Assembly: GCA_015178975.1 (NCBI GenBank)
Contig: WHVD01000006.1
Span: forward strand, 310,001-374,000
Reading direction: 5' to 3'
Source of the DNA: Hysterangium stoloniferum
Lineage: Eukaryota; Basidiomycota; Agaricomycetes; Hysterangiales; Hysterangiaceae
DNA: 64,000 nucleotides
A program made the position numbers and the translations under genes. Below the pieces are notes generated by a model. That model had not been told where the DNA came from and did no database searches. It saw only the letters and a list, made by a program, of their open reading frames with translations. How positions within the stretch are numbered: position 1 is the stretch's first letter; each line of letters starts with the position of its first letter. This document shows, piece after piece, positions 46,922 through 58,038 of the stretch.

Positions 46922-47513
46922 CTGAACCTAATGTTTGGTTTCTATACGAATCCATCAATCCAACTTGTATTAAAGAGGTTGGATGCATTTAGACGATCCA
47001 CCGTAACTTTTCAAAAGAAGATTATGACTATCTCGTTTGCTCCATACAGATATAATAAATTTATTCAACCACTGACCACCGTTAATATTAAGTTAAAGGA
47101 CTGGTGTGTTTATGCCCTAAATGCAAGGCAGCATTCATTATAGATTTCCATGTACATCTCTCATTTCAAGATGCTTTATTCCAGGAAGAAGCCCGTGGTA
47201 CGATGGAAATGGAAATCGGGATCCTGGAACGTGGTACACAGAGATGGTAATATTTTCTGGTCCGTAAAGAAATCCGAAGCGACATTGCTGCAGGTTGTAC
47301 ATGATGACTAGTATGCGACTCACGCAATACTGAATTAAGCCAAAAAAATTACGTATAGGGTGTAAAGCTACAAGAACCGCGTGCCTGAATATGCGAGCAG
47401 TAGAAATCCTGTCACGTTGAGGACTTACAAGCCAGTAAATACAAACCTACCCTCAACAATCAAATTATCTGCGAAAGTTAACGACCAACAACGAAGGGAT
47501 GAGCCGGTGATAC
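46922..47513. other. Intergenic or unresolved upstream exons
   Basis: No gene fully supported. One plus-strand frame near 47090-47160 reads LVCLCPKCKAAFIIDF, which may be an upstream exon of the ubiquitin-ligase gene or chance. Confidence 0.35.
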
Positions 47514-48867
47514 TTGGATGAATTAATCTTCCGAAGCACCCACCCCCTTTCCCCCGGTGCAAGGAGTCAAAACCACGTCGCATTAATGGCTCAGACACAA
47601 GCTAGGTCGAAGGAAGCGATACGTTGGGATCGTGTTCACCAAGTAACTTCTGAATTGGCAGCCCATGATGAACTTATTACCGGCAAGCTACCAGTGACTC
47701 TCACCGAACTGGGACTGAGCAAGTTTGAGTATATTTCGCTCTTTCTTGATGACGACCCCCCTCCAATTCCCCCCAACCCTGAATGCGCATGTTGCTATGA
47801 AGATGCCACGCCTTTTGAAGAGATGATGCAATGCCCTGAAGGTCACCTATTTTGCAAAAATTGTGTTCGGATGAATGCAGAATCCACTGTAGGAGAGCTA
47901 AAGACGGTATGCCCTATGAAAGCACAAGAGTTCCTTATTCACATGCGTTGCCAGGAAATTCTATGCATGGATCAAAGTGAATGCAAGCAGCCATTCACCA
48001 AGGAGATAGTTTCGAAATGTGTGGACGAACACACTATGGTCCTATTGGAGAAGATACAACAAATGGCTGCTATTAGGGAAGCCAATATCGAAGGGCTTGA
48101 AGGTTGTCCTTTCTGTGATTATGTTGCCATAAGCATCTTTACACTGCACGACGTCCCGTGGTTTCACTGTGAAGCTTGCAACGTCGATAGTTGCAGAATG
48201 TGCAATCAAGTGGTACGTCTTTCTGGCAACCTTTTTTTCGTCTTGTACGCTTCATGAATTTGTAAGGCCCATCCTAACGCACCGTGTAAAAACTTGCTCG
48301 GAGGCAGGGATGAAGGGGATCATACCATCGAGGAAGCAATGAGTACGCATTTATAACAAATCCACGCTAAACAGAAGTTAAATGACTCGAATGTCAGCGA
48401 AAGCACTCGTCCGGAGTTGTCCCAAATGCAAAGTGCCGTTTGTCAAGGAATATGGGGTGGGTCGCGTTAATATTTTTACTCGGTACTGGGCTCACTCGGG
48501 GAGGAATAGTGTAACAGAATGATATGTAGTTACTGCGGCACTTCCTCCTGCTACATCTGTCGCGTACAACTGCCGGCGGTAGATCCATATGACCACTTTG
48601 TGAGTTCCAGCCCCGTCTTGTCTTCGTTATCATCATCATGCGACAGCATAATGGTACTACTCGGTCCTCGAAATGTCCATTGTATGACCAGGTTTCCGAA
48701 TCTGGTGAAGCTTGGCTACCCAGAGGGGATCCACGAATTCGTCATGAAAATGAGGCAAGGAATACCCCTCCATACCTTGCCAGCCTGCTCAACAAGTTGT
48801 AAATAGGTAACGGCCGCCGCAATAGCGGCAAAGGAACGTCTTCGAAGCTTGAAATACCACACTGTTG
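47514..48867 (+). CDS. RBR-type E3 ubiquitin ligase (RNF216/TRIAD3-like)
   Basis: Recognised exons: 47514-48212, 48267-48342, 48398-48456, 48510-48599, 48647-48754, 48807-48867, with a further short 3' exon likely. RBR ligases pass ubiquitin from E2 to a RING2 cysteine and then to the target. RING1 is CACCYEDATPFEEMMQCPEG then HLFCKNC; the IBR region is CPFCDYVAISIFTLHD with WFHCEACNVDSCRMCNQV; RING2 is CPKCKVPFVKEYGCNRMICS followed by YCGTSSCYICR. The long RING1-IBR spacing and the helix after RING2 (HENEVTAAAIAAKERLRS) match the RNF216 subgroup. The 5' end is uncertain (alternative Met at 47586), and upstream exons may exist. The intron at 48755-48806 seems to use a GC donor (GAG|GCAAGG...ATAG). 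Confidence 0.82.
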
Positions 48868-49620
48868 GTAAGTCATAGACCAATATGTAGGCAGAGTGGC
48901 AATGGTCGATGATGGGCATAAGCTGTCTCGAACAATTATCTATTTACAAAAAAAGATTTATTATTATTATTATTATTTGATGTCCAATACGATTTTGGAT
49001 GTGACTGTTTCTTAAAGAGATCCATATTTTAATGCTCAAAGAAGAAGCCAACGTCTGAAGTTATTAGTCCTGGCTGCTGGACCACAACCGTTGAGCCTGA
49101 CCGTACAACAAAACTCGAGACCAGCAAATGCTGTTTTTCTCTTTTTGTGGAACCACGGCAGGAATTCTAATGGCTAGTAGACATCGCGGATGCTTAAGAT
49201 TGGACCCCTGATTCGGATAACGAGCATTTAATTCATACTAGTATATACTTTGCATGAGTCATTAAATATGTATCCCTTCGGCCATATTTCAACTGAACGT
49301 GTCTTATTTTCAACCTCGGATTTTCTGAAAACTCGGTGACAAAACGCGACTCACATTAACCGAAGTGAGTATCGGACTACTAACATCTAATCATAAATTC
49401 TCCATGCAATGACACCCTTTCAGCTGTTCATTGCGGGTTGTGCCTGCCTTTAAGCCGATGTGTTGGAGTTCTCGGCCTGAGCCATATCGTGTTAAAATAC
49501 GCACGTCTCTATCTCGAGTAGCAGAAGACTCTCGCAATCGCGCAGAAAGCTCTATTCGCATGTAGCTATGTATATAAGGTAAAAGAACAATAGAATACCA
49601 AAAAGGAAGACAATGGGAAT
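48868..49620. other. Transition into the right repeat arm
   Basis: 3' region of the ligase gene followed by AT-rich sequence with no supported gene. A (TTA)n microsatellite lies at about 48958-48977. Confidence 0.5.
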
Positions 49621-49830
49621 GTGAAACAAGGGCCCTATCTCTGGCCACTTTGGTTTAAACAAAACTCTCAGCATTATTTGATGAGAATATACTTGGGCCA
49701 CCACAACCTCATTAGACACTATTATAAGTCTTGCACCATTTGTATGCAGTCCAAAATACAGTGTTATAGGCCATATGGGTTAGGAGGATGGTCACAATTT
49801 CTTCAATATCCAAGATTTTACTGAAGAAGT
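49621..49830 (+). mobile_element. Ty3/gypsy integrase fragment
   Basis: A short frame reads GHHNLIRHYYKSCTICMQSK followed by IQCYRPYGL, the HHCC zinc-binding region of gypsy integrases (consensus HxGxxRTxxxVxxxCxxCxxxK). It is a small, degraded fossil cut off by the Tc1 insertion region to its right. Confidence 0.65.
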
Positions 49831-49943
49831 CTCACATTTTTAAGTGAGACTATTCCTTCTGGCTATAACTACATATTCTATGAGTTGGTGTTTCATTACC
49901 CCAAAATTTTATCTTTGAGACATGTATGCCCCTTTAAAATATA

Positions 49944-51544
49944 CAGTAGGCAACAAAACCCTTACAATGTTTTGTACTTTTTGAAAGACATGGCTATTCC
50001 TCCAAAAATAAATTCTGTAAATTGCTGAAAATATTATGTAATATACTTCAACATCATACCTTCCAGAAATGCACAGCCACAAGGCACCATCTCCTTATTT
50101 GGTAAGTCCACATCACACACAAACCAATAGTTCATTGTAAGGGTTTTGTTGCACACTATTTTGAGACTATTATTACAAGAAATTAGTATTTAGTATGGCC
50201 CCCCTTTGCTCTAATCACTGCTGCAAGTCTTCTAGGCATACTCTCAATAAGCTTCTGACACTCCTCCTTTGGAATCTCTTCCCACACCTTCTGCACCCTC
50301 TCCCACAGTTCATGAACACTATTTGCAGGCTGTTCATACTCCCCCAGCTTCTTTTTGACATGATTCCACAGATGTTCAATAGGATTCATGTCAGGAGATT
50401 GTGCAGGCCACTTGAGGACTGTAACATCATGGTCAGTGAACCATTTCTGGGCCTTTTGTTCGTGTGTTTGAGGTCATTGTCTTGTTGAAACACAATGTCA
50501 GCCACTGTTTTGTTGTAATATTTGAGGGTTTGCTGGAGTTCATCATCCAGGATCTCCACATAAAGCTCAGCATCCATCCTCCCATCAATTTTGGTTGCAA
50601 ACCCAACCCCATCCCAGCCAATGCATTCCCATATCATCAGGTTTCCTCCTCCAAACTTGACTGTTCCCTCTACTAACCTATCATTTAACCCCTCACCCAC
50701 ATTTTTCCACACATATTTCCTTCCATCTGATCCCAGCCTATTAATCTTAGTCTCATCAGACCATATGACCCTTTTCCAGTCCTCCAGGGTCCATTCCAAA
50801 TGCCTTTCTGCAAACTCCAATCAAGATTTCCGATGATGAGGTTTGAGAAGTGGCCTTTTTCTCTTTACCACAGTCCTCATGCCTATGGTTTTGAGGTGGT
50901 GACACACTGTTTGTGAAGTAATAGGAGTGTTGATGATGTCTATAAGTTTCTTGGTTGCCTGTGTGGCATTATCAACCTTCCCCATGCAAATTATTCTTCT
51001 AGCATAGGCAACATTGGCTGTGGTAAGCTTTGTAGGATGGCCACCAGAGCATTTGGGGAGGTCAGGGAAATGCTCAGAGCGAATATGACTGATGGTGGCA
51101 CTGCTGAGATGAGTTTGGTAACATATTTGAGCTCCAGAAATGCCAGAGTCAAGTAGAGTAAGAACATGTTGGATTTGGCTGGAGGAGAGCTTTTTCATTG
51201 TGAGTAGGGTGATTGTGGGATTCCAACTGGTTGCTTTCATGTTATATACATTGAGAAAGAGTGGTCACATGACTTTGTTGAACTCTATAAACAAAGTCAT
51301 GTGACTAGGACCCATTTTGAACTTTAAAAATGTGTGCAACAAAACTCTTACAATGAGCTATTGGTCTGTGTGTGATGTGAACTTACCAAATAAGGATGTG
51401 GTGCCTTGTGGCTGTGCATTTCTGGAAGGTATGATGTTGAAGTATATTACATAATATTCTAGGCATTTTACAGAATTTATTTCTGGAGGAATAGCCATGT
51501 CTTCTAAAAAGTACAAAACATTGTAAGGGTTTTGTTGCCTACTG
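49944..51544 (-). mobile_element. Tc1/mariner DNA transposon, 1,601 bp, with TA duplication
   Basis: Terminal inverted repeats of about 213 bp start CAGTAGGCAACAAAACC at the left and end GGTTTTGTTGCCTACTG at the right, flanked by TA (49942-49943 and 51545-51546), the Tc1 target duplication. Inside each arm a second inverted copy of the outer motif occurs: outer GGCAACAAAACCCTTACAAT (49949-49968) and inner reverse-complement CATTGTAAGGGTTTTGTTGC (50133-50152), mirrored at 51336-51355. A perfect 16-bp hairpin GTCACATGACTTTGTT/AACAAAGTCATGTGAC (51264-51279 and 51290-51305) lies in the transposase leader. It sits in older gypsy-derived sequence. Confidence 0.93.
50183..51240 (-). pseudogene. Tc1-family transposase, DD34E, with two lesions
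   Basis: Read on the minus strand. The N-terminal helix-turn-helix (LSSSQIQHVLTLLDSGISGA, GHPTKL) is followed by a second HTH (NTPITSQTVCHHLKTIGMR) and the DDE core: VIWSDETKINRLGSDGRKY, VFQQDNDLKHT and NPIEHLWNHVKKKLGEYEQP. Spacing of the last two acidic residues is 34 residues when the frame is followed, giving DD34E. Two lesions: an in-frame TGA at 50821-50823 (RKS-stop-LEFAERH, where relatives have a sense codon, probably CGA to TGA), and a one-base loss in an A-run near 50454-50460 after KHTNK that changes frame. The element is therefore non-autonomous now but looks young. Confidence 0.9.
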
Positions 51545-51546
51545 TA

Positions 51547-51809
51547 CACTATAAATGTCATGGTTAACCAAGATTATTTGGGTTATGTATGACTTAATCT
51601 TTGGGATAAGATGTATTCTCTTGTATATATATGTGACCTTTCAAATATAGTTAATATAAGTTAAATTTGTCAGCTGTGAAGTTGGTACATTTTCAACCAG
51701 GAGGTCCAGTTCTACAAGTCAAGTGGAACTTGGCTTCAATGTATATGTTGCACCCTCATATGAACTGTCAGATTGTTCCAGTATTTTGAAACAAGCAACT
51801 AGTACATAA
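51547..51809. mobile_element. Degraded LTR remnant
   Basis: Contains GGAACTTGGCTTCAATGTAT followed by a GCACCCTCATATGAAC stretch, the reverse-orientation form of the module shared by LTR families in this window, and resembles 61500-61620. Ends not resolved. Confidence 0.5.
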
Positions 51810-52473
51810 TGTTAGGACCGGAAAACCCACCAGGCTCTGGACCCCAACCTATATGCACCCGACTCTCTATACCAGGTCACAGTTACCCAGAAAACCCACT
51901 GGGGCTCCAGACCCTGCCTTATAGGCACCCAACCTCTGTCTCATGCATCAGTCATCAGACAACCCACCAGGACCCACACACATCAAACCTGTCTATGTCT
52001 GACTCTGTTTCATGTGTCAGTCACCGGACTCTGCCCAGACAACTGCCAGCTCTCTAACTGAGCCCCACTCCTGTTATGGTCAAATGACCTGTCATGTTTC
52101 AGACTCTGCCTCTGTTCCGTTCCATCCCTAACACATAGTTTGGTGTTTACTTGTCCTGATTTATGGTTACTTGTTTAGTCTTTCATTATTACCAGATTTA
52201 GTATTGCATACATTTCACAGTCTATATAGTCTAGCTGATGTTTGTACATACAATCCAGTCAGAAAATCAACTAAGTTTCCCCAGTAACCCTAGCACCTAT
52301 TCTACTCTATCTCCACCTCTCATCTTAAGTACAATGCTCTTGACCTTGTCAGAGCCCGTGGGCTTTCCGACTGGTCCTTCAACATCAACCTTTGACCTAA
52401 CAACTACACCTGGACTCCCCAGGTTTTCTGCCTGCCTGTTTGAAATTGGACACTATGATCTCATGAGGGCACA
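51810..52473 (+). mobile_element. LTR, family D, plus orientation, 3' end missing
   Basis: Starts TGTTAGGACCGGAAAACCCA and follows the family D sequence (compare 62074-62717) as far as GAGGGCACAG, where it abuts the minus-orientation copy 52474-52804. The usual CTTAACA end is missing. Confidence 0.75.
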
Positions 52474-52804
52474 GTGTTAAGAGTTGTGCATGGAGCTTAT
52501 TGGAGGGTTTCCGGAGAAACCTGCTGGAAAGCCGGTAGGACTTGGCTTCAGCTTATAGGCTGTGCCCTCGTGAGATCATCTTGTCCAATTTCAAACAGGC
52601 AGATGGGAATCCTGGGGAGTCTGGGCAGGGTTTGTGGGTTGAGAGGTCAGGAAGTTGAGATGAATAGGTCAGAGGTCAAGTGATAGATGGGTCAGAGCCT
52701 GTGGGCTCTGACGAGTAAGAGTAGTGTGTTTCAAAGAGGAGTTTAGAGTGGAAAATGTACTTGAGATTACTGGGGGGAATCTAAGCTGATTTTCTGACTG
52801 GATT
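52474..52804 (-). mobile_element. LTR, family D, minus orientation, truncated
   Basis: Begins TGTTAAGAGTTG directly after the preceding copy and runs to CTGACTGGATTGTA at 52804, after which the similarity to 53693-54030 stops. Together with 51810-52473 it forms a tail-to-tail inverted pair. Confidence 0.75.
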
Positions 52805-53692
52805 GTAATTATTTTAATACTATCTTCTGAAAAAGGAGTCCAGTGCTCTATCAAAATGTGCAAATACTCAATTCACTGGAAGGTAAAATAATTTAAGTAT
52901 TTGATATTAATCAGTGGCAGCCTGAATAGACTTAGAACCCCTGAAGTCAAGAGTTTACTTGAATATATACACCCTACTTCGCAAAGAAGGTTTTGAGAGC
53001 TGCTTTTGAAAGCTGTTCTTTTTCTATGAAAACAACTACTAAAATATGAATAACGATTCACTGATTCTGAAACTAGATTCAACTTTGATTCTAGCTAGTT
53101 TATATATATATTATACTATTTATCAAACAGTAAAAATATTTATAAACAGGTCAAAAGATTAGATATAGAATAAAACACTTATTTGGCTAATATATGCTTT
53201 ATTTATACTAATCTACCAGATCTACTGTGATACTAACTTATCAGGATCTTAATGTAGTCTCAAAGATTCTGCAAGAATATTCTCAGTATTTATTTATGCC
53301 TAAAACTGGGTAGAAATTAGAAATGTATTCCTAATCTCAACAATGATAACTAATCAAGTACAAGCATACAAGAAAATTATCTTCTCTGTTAATAAATTAT
53401 TTAACACCTTGTTAAATATCTATTAATAGTTACAAATAAGCATACAAGAAACTGAAGCTTTATATCAAGTCTCTGCTAAGTTACTGTGCATATACTCAGC
53501 TTCTAGCCTCTATTCTCAAGGAATAGCTGTTTATTTGCTAAAAGAGTCATACACAGTTCTATTGAACCTTGCAATAATCAAAATAAGCATTGATTTTGGT
53601 TGTTTAAGCTTAATAGTGCAACTAATTAATCTATCAGTATTTAAATTACTGGACCTTTGCTTGTTTTATTGTTGAAGCTCTGTGATACTAGC
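52805..53692. other. AT-rich intergenic sequence, no gene seen
   Basis: Very AT-rich, many TA-rich runs (for example near 53101-53120). No coding frame above 70 codons is convincing. Confidence 0.45.
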
Positions 53693-54500
53693 TGTTAAGG
53701 TTGCATACATGGAGGGTTTCCAGAGAAACCCGCAGGAAATCTGGTAGGACTTGGCTTCAGTTTATAGGCTGCACCCTCACGAGATCCTGTTGTCCAATTT
53801 CAAACAGGCAGATGGGAATCCCAGAGAATCCAAACAGAACTCATGGGTCGAGAGGTCGGGGAGTCGAGATAGATAAGTTGGAGGTTGAGTGATAGATGCG
53901 TCAGAGCCCATGGGCTCTGACTAGTGAGAGTGGTGTAATTCAAAGAGGAGTTTAGAGCAGAAAATATACTAAGATTACTGGGGAGAATCTAAGCTGATTT
54001 TCTGATTGGATTGTATGTACAACATCTGCCAGACTATATAGACTGTGGAATGAATAACATACCAAATCCAGTAATAATGAAAACTAAACTAGCAAACATG
54101 AAATGAGATAAATAAACACCAAACTTGGTGTTAGGAATGGAATGGAATGGAGCAGAGTCTGAATTGTGACAGGTCATAAAACCATAACAGGAATGGGGCA
54201 GGAGCAGAGTCCGAATTGTGACAGGTCATTTAACCATAACAGGAACAGGGCTCAGTTAGAGAGCTGCTGGGTTTTCTGAGTGGAGTCTGGTGACTGGTGC
54301 GTGGGACAGGGTAGAGATAGACAGGAGCAGAGTCCAGTGGGTATTCCAGTGACTGATACATGAAGTAATGAAGGTTGAGCGTGGACAGGTCTGACGTACA
54401 GAGTCCAGCAGGTATTCTGGTAAACTGATAATTGGTGTGTGTAGGGTGCAGGTGCATATAAGTTAGTGCCCAGAGTCCAATGGGATTTCCAGTCATAACA
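53693..54500 (-). mobile_element. LTR, family D, probably the 3' LTR of a minus-strand element
   Basis: An 808-bp block with ends TGTTAAGG...CATAACA. It lacks a matching 5-bp duplication (ctagc left, gtacc right). In element sense the bases directly before it are AAAGGGAGGGTAC (54501-54513 on plus), a polypurine tract expected immediately upstream of a 3' LTR. This explains the missing duplication: internal sequence, not host DNA, adjoins on the right. Confidence 0.8.
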
Positions 54501-54513
54501 GTACCCTCCCTTT
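54501..54513 (-). other. Polypurine tract next to the family D LTR
   Basis: Minus-strand AAAGGGAGGGTAC directly abuts the LTR start TGTTATGACTGG, the normal site for plus-strand priming in LTR elements. Confidence 0.65.
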
Positions 54514-54919
54514 ATGCCGAAGTCCCAAAGAGGCTCTAGAACTTGATAAGGTTTTGTCAGCTACGTGCATGTGTCAGAAAGTCATGTCAGTTACATGTAT
54601 GTGTCATAACGTCACATGATCTGGAAGGTAAGGTTCAGATGTGACGAGCCTATATAAAATTTTGAAAAAATGAAAATTTCTTCTTCTTTATTACCCCCAT
54701 CATCAAATGGGTCCCAAGGCAATGCCACACAAGTCAATGCTGACTGCTGGGCCCTCTACAGGCACTCTGTATCGGGCTCCACTCACTGCAGCCCAAATCT
54801 TGGTGCAGAAGGAAGAGCAGCACCGACAATGAGAGGAGGTGGAGAGGAAGGCCAAGGAGGCTGAGGAGGAATTGGACAGGGAGTACCAGGCAGCACTGGC
54901 CACAGAGGAAGAGGCCGAG

Positions 54920-55968
54920 TGTTACGACCATGTTGCAACCCGATGGTCCCTGAGGTTATTACTGCCTATTGACATTTCAAGTTATCAATCAAGTCATCAC
55001 ATCAGAAACCGTCGGTCACCCGACATTGACATATGCTTTCATGGTGATCAAACCCCATTTACGCCCCCATCAAAATATACTCATACTATCTGGTTATACT
55101 CTGATAGGTCCCTTTTTATTATGATGATCCATTCTACTCTATGTTTCACATATGCTCATATATACTTGTAACCCTTGGACTATTTCCTTTTCTCGTAATC
55201 CCACTCTCAGTTAATCACGGCCTCTAAACTTATTGTAACCTTCCCATTCCTAGTCAAGTTTATTTGTCAAATAATGTTTCCACTCTTCCCTTAGTTAGTA
55301 TTTTCTAGATGCCAATAACTTGTATATGAACCCGCTGTAGTTGTAGTTACTAGGCAATCAGAATATTGACTCAGAACACCCACATACATCTCTAGAAGTC
55401 TTACTCTAAGTATCCCACTTTCCACCTTCGCATGTGCTTGCCCACTCTCAGTCCCTGACCCCTTGGCCTGGCACTCGACTTATCCTTTGGTCCCAATCAG
55501 TAACTCACTATGAGGTACTTGTTGTAAGGGCGACTCTCTAGACCACACTGACTCGCACTATGACTGAGTTGGGGCACTAGCAGAGGGAATCCGAAGTAAG
55601 TTTTATACCTATCTATTATATACATACAATGTACATTATTACTTACCTAGCAGAGGGAATCCGAAGAGAAAAGTCTAAGGAATCCTCGGCTAGCGAGTGA
55701 CTAACTAAAGGTGCAGCTGAGTTTGAAAATGTGATAAAAACAAAGTACTCTTATCCTTGACTTATGAGACTATATTGAGGAAGGTCAGGGATGAATTTAG
55801 AAAACTTGAGATTGTCCCCTGACACTCGTTAGGACTAGTCTTCACCCATCCGAAATTTAAGGACACCCAACAGTTACTTGTGAGGGCACAGCACATAAGC
55901 TGAAGCCAAGTCCTTCCAATTGGTCCCCATTGGCCTGCTGACATTAGTCAGTTTTTCAGTTCTTAACA
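54920..55968 (+). mobile_element. Solo LTR, family A, copy 2, containing a nested LTR
   Basis: Starts TGTTACGACCATGTTGC, ends TTCTTAACA and is flanked by an exact 5-bp duplication CCGAG (54915-54919 and 55969-55973). Without the nested family B LTR and its duplication it would be about 742 bp, close to the 720 bp of copy 1. It splits the coiled-coil gene, so that gene is older. Confidence 0.92.
55523..55824 (+). mobile_element. Solo LTR, family B, nested inside the family A LTR
   Basis: 302 bp, TGTAAGGGCGAC...CCCCTGACA, flanked by CTTGT (55518-55522) and CTCGT (55825-55829), a 5-bp duplication with one change. It is shorter and more diverged than the 407-bp family B copies. Confidence 0.82.
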
Positions 55969-56997
55969 CCGAGAAGCAGAGGAAAAGGGATGAGGAGGAG
56001 GCTGTGTGGGTTGCTGTGGAGAAAGCCAAGGAAGCTGCAGAGAGAGCCACAGTTGCTGCAGGTAAGGTAAGTAGATAAGTACCAGTGATCCACAATGTCG
56101 ACTTAACTGACTTTGCATTTTCAGTGCAAAGCAGTAGAGGTCGAGTTGGAGTCTGAGGGGGAGCCTAAGAGCCCCCAAAAGGTAAGTCTCGGGTCCATGG
56201 GTATTCTGGGGACTAACCACATCAACAGAAGGCAAAGAAAGTGGCTCCAATCCACCTGCAAATTAAGAATGAGCCACGGTGCTCCAGTTGCAATGACTGG
56301 AACACTGACTGCCATTGGAAGGCTGGGCAGGGACCAGGCTGTTGGCAGTATGCACACCTCAAAGTGAGGTGCTCGCTTGTTCACGAGCCTATGGGGTCTG
56401 TAGCATGGGAAGCGAGTGGGTTGGACAGGACCATGGGCTTGGATGAGGTTCTGGGGCAGATAGCTGAGGGCATAGAGGCCCAGAATGAGTTGTTTAGGAA
56501 GAACAACCGGGTGTAGGTGGTGGTGGCAAATGAATTCCATGGGCTCTGCATGGAGTTTTCGAAGTTCCTGGTGGAGTATGGCAGTTATGTATATGAAGAA
56601 CCGCAGATCAGGAGTTCCAAGGAGGCCAGTTTGGACGAGGATGGGGTTCCTGCAGAGGTAGCAGAGCTCCCTGAGGAGATGGCTGAGGTTGGGCAAAAGC
56701 ATAGCCCCATAAATATAGATTGAGAAATAATAAAACTTAATAATTTTTGAAAATAAAAGTAAATGTGAAAAGCATAAAAAGTCCATGGGAAGATCCACTA
56801 GAACTTGAAAGACATGTCAGAAACCTGCAAAAGCAAAGAGAGACATAGGGCGACAGGGAAAAATGAAAATGAATTCAAAGTAACATGGGGTCTGCAGAGT
56901 GTGGTCAGAGAGAAGATAGTGGTCCGGGTTTGAGCAGGTAAGCTGTATGAAAATCAGTAACAATTTCCATGGCATTACTGAGTTCTGTGGCCAAAAT

Positions 56998-57670
56998 TCA
57001 TGAAGTCTCTTTATCAGTGCCCTTGTAACCTGCCCACTTGACCAAGTAAAGCAGTTTACAAGTGCATTGACACTTATCCATTTTCGAATCTAAAATTTGT
57101 GAGATTTCAAACTTGGGTTCTCCATCAATAATGACTGGAGGAGGTGGAGATTGCACATGATCTGGGATAGTGTTAGCAGTACAAGATTCTAACATAGAAA
57201 TATGAAATACTGGGTGTACCGCACACATGCTATCTGGAAGCTGTAGGGTCCAAGAAACTGAACCTACTTGTACTATTATTTCAAACGGACCTAAATATTT
57301 TTCAGCAAGCTTCTTTGATGGATAGGTAGTCTGGAAGAATTGAGCTTTGACAAAAACGTGATTGCCAATTTTAACGTTTGGTGGTGGAATCCAGTGTTTG
57401 TCCACTGAATGCTGATATTGCTCTTGGGCGGACATTATTGCAGTCTAGAGTTCCTCATGGAGCTTGTGGAGGTCTGTGACAAACTCTTGAGCACAGATGG
57501 AGGCAAGATTTATTTCTGGATGTACTGTAATATTTGGATTATATCCTTTATTTGTAAAGAATGGGGAAACACCAGTAGTGGCTGAAGGTGCATTGTTGTA
57601 AGCAAATTCTGCAAGTGGTAATAGGGATTTCCAATTGTCCTGTTGATAGTTGCAATATATGTATGTAGCT
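56998..57670 (-). mobile_element. Ty3/gypsy chromovirus pol remnant: integrase end plus chromodomain
   Basis: On the minus strand the integrase core end (LAEFAYNNAPSATTGVSPFF) leads to the C-terminal domain (KIGNHVFVKAQFFQTTYPSK, KLAEKYLGPFEIIVQVGS, HPVFHISMLE) and a chromodomain start (YLVKWAGYKGTDKETS), the mark of chromoviruses, which target chromatin through this domain. Only the 3' part of pol is present. It is a broken fossil with few breaks in the surviving part. Confidence 0.88.
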
Positions 57671-57719
57671 TCTCAATATCCATAATGATAATTCCACGGA
57701 CAATGGGATGGACGAGGAA

Positions 57720-57930
57720 AGTTGCGCAGACTGATGCGGTACTGACTCACTCCCTTTGCTCCTTTCATTGCCCTTTATGCCTTATAGTGTGTAAACAAAT
57801 GACTATTATATGACATAAGAATGAAATCATGAATGATGTCAAACTGAGACAAGTCAGAAGGTGAGTTGGAAATTGAGTTGAATAGTGTCAAAAAAAAGTC
57901 AAGTCAAAGTTTCAAAGTCAAGTGTGAAGA
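57720..57930 (+). repeat. Partial LTR related to family C
   Basis: Shares CATTGCCCTT, a GAAATCAT(C/G)AATGA segment, GAGACAAGT and repeated AAGTCAAGTC stretches with the family C LTR at 60672-61150, in the same orientation. Ends are not clear. Confidence 0.6.
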
Positions 57931-58038
57931 TCCATTCCCAGAGACTCCATGGAGTATTTCCCAGACATCACATCAGGTTCCAAACCATCTTCCGGAATAG
58001 TATCAAGATCCAGAATCCACCAGAACCTGACCCTCATC

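Larger units (their letters stand above)
54670..56723 (+). pseudogene. Coiled-coil protein with Zn-cluster-like motif, split by a solo LTR
   Basis: A coiled-coil stretch (EEVERKAKEAEEELDREYQA) ends at 54919 with ...GAGGCCGAG, is interrupted by the LTR 54920-55968, and resumes with AEKQRKRDEEEAVWVAVEKA. Further exons lead to CSSCNDWNTDCHWKAGQGPG then CWQYAHLKVRC (about 56268-56364), a CxxC...C.W...GPGC...K..C pattern frequent in repeated agaricomycete genes; the fourth CxxC has Tyr in place of the second Cys. The tail (GLDEVLGQIAEGIEAQNELF, LVEYGSYVYEEPQIRSSKEA) is acidic. A stop after KNNRV at 56514-56516 also breaks the frame. Function unknown; the pattern suggests a transposon-linked or expanded regulatory family. 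Confidence 0.6.

Noticed and set aside
10104-48867. Biosynthetic gene cluster in the gene island
   Set aside because: No polyketide synthase, peptide synthetase, terpene synthase or transporter set; gene functions are mixed housekeeping.
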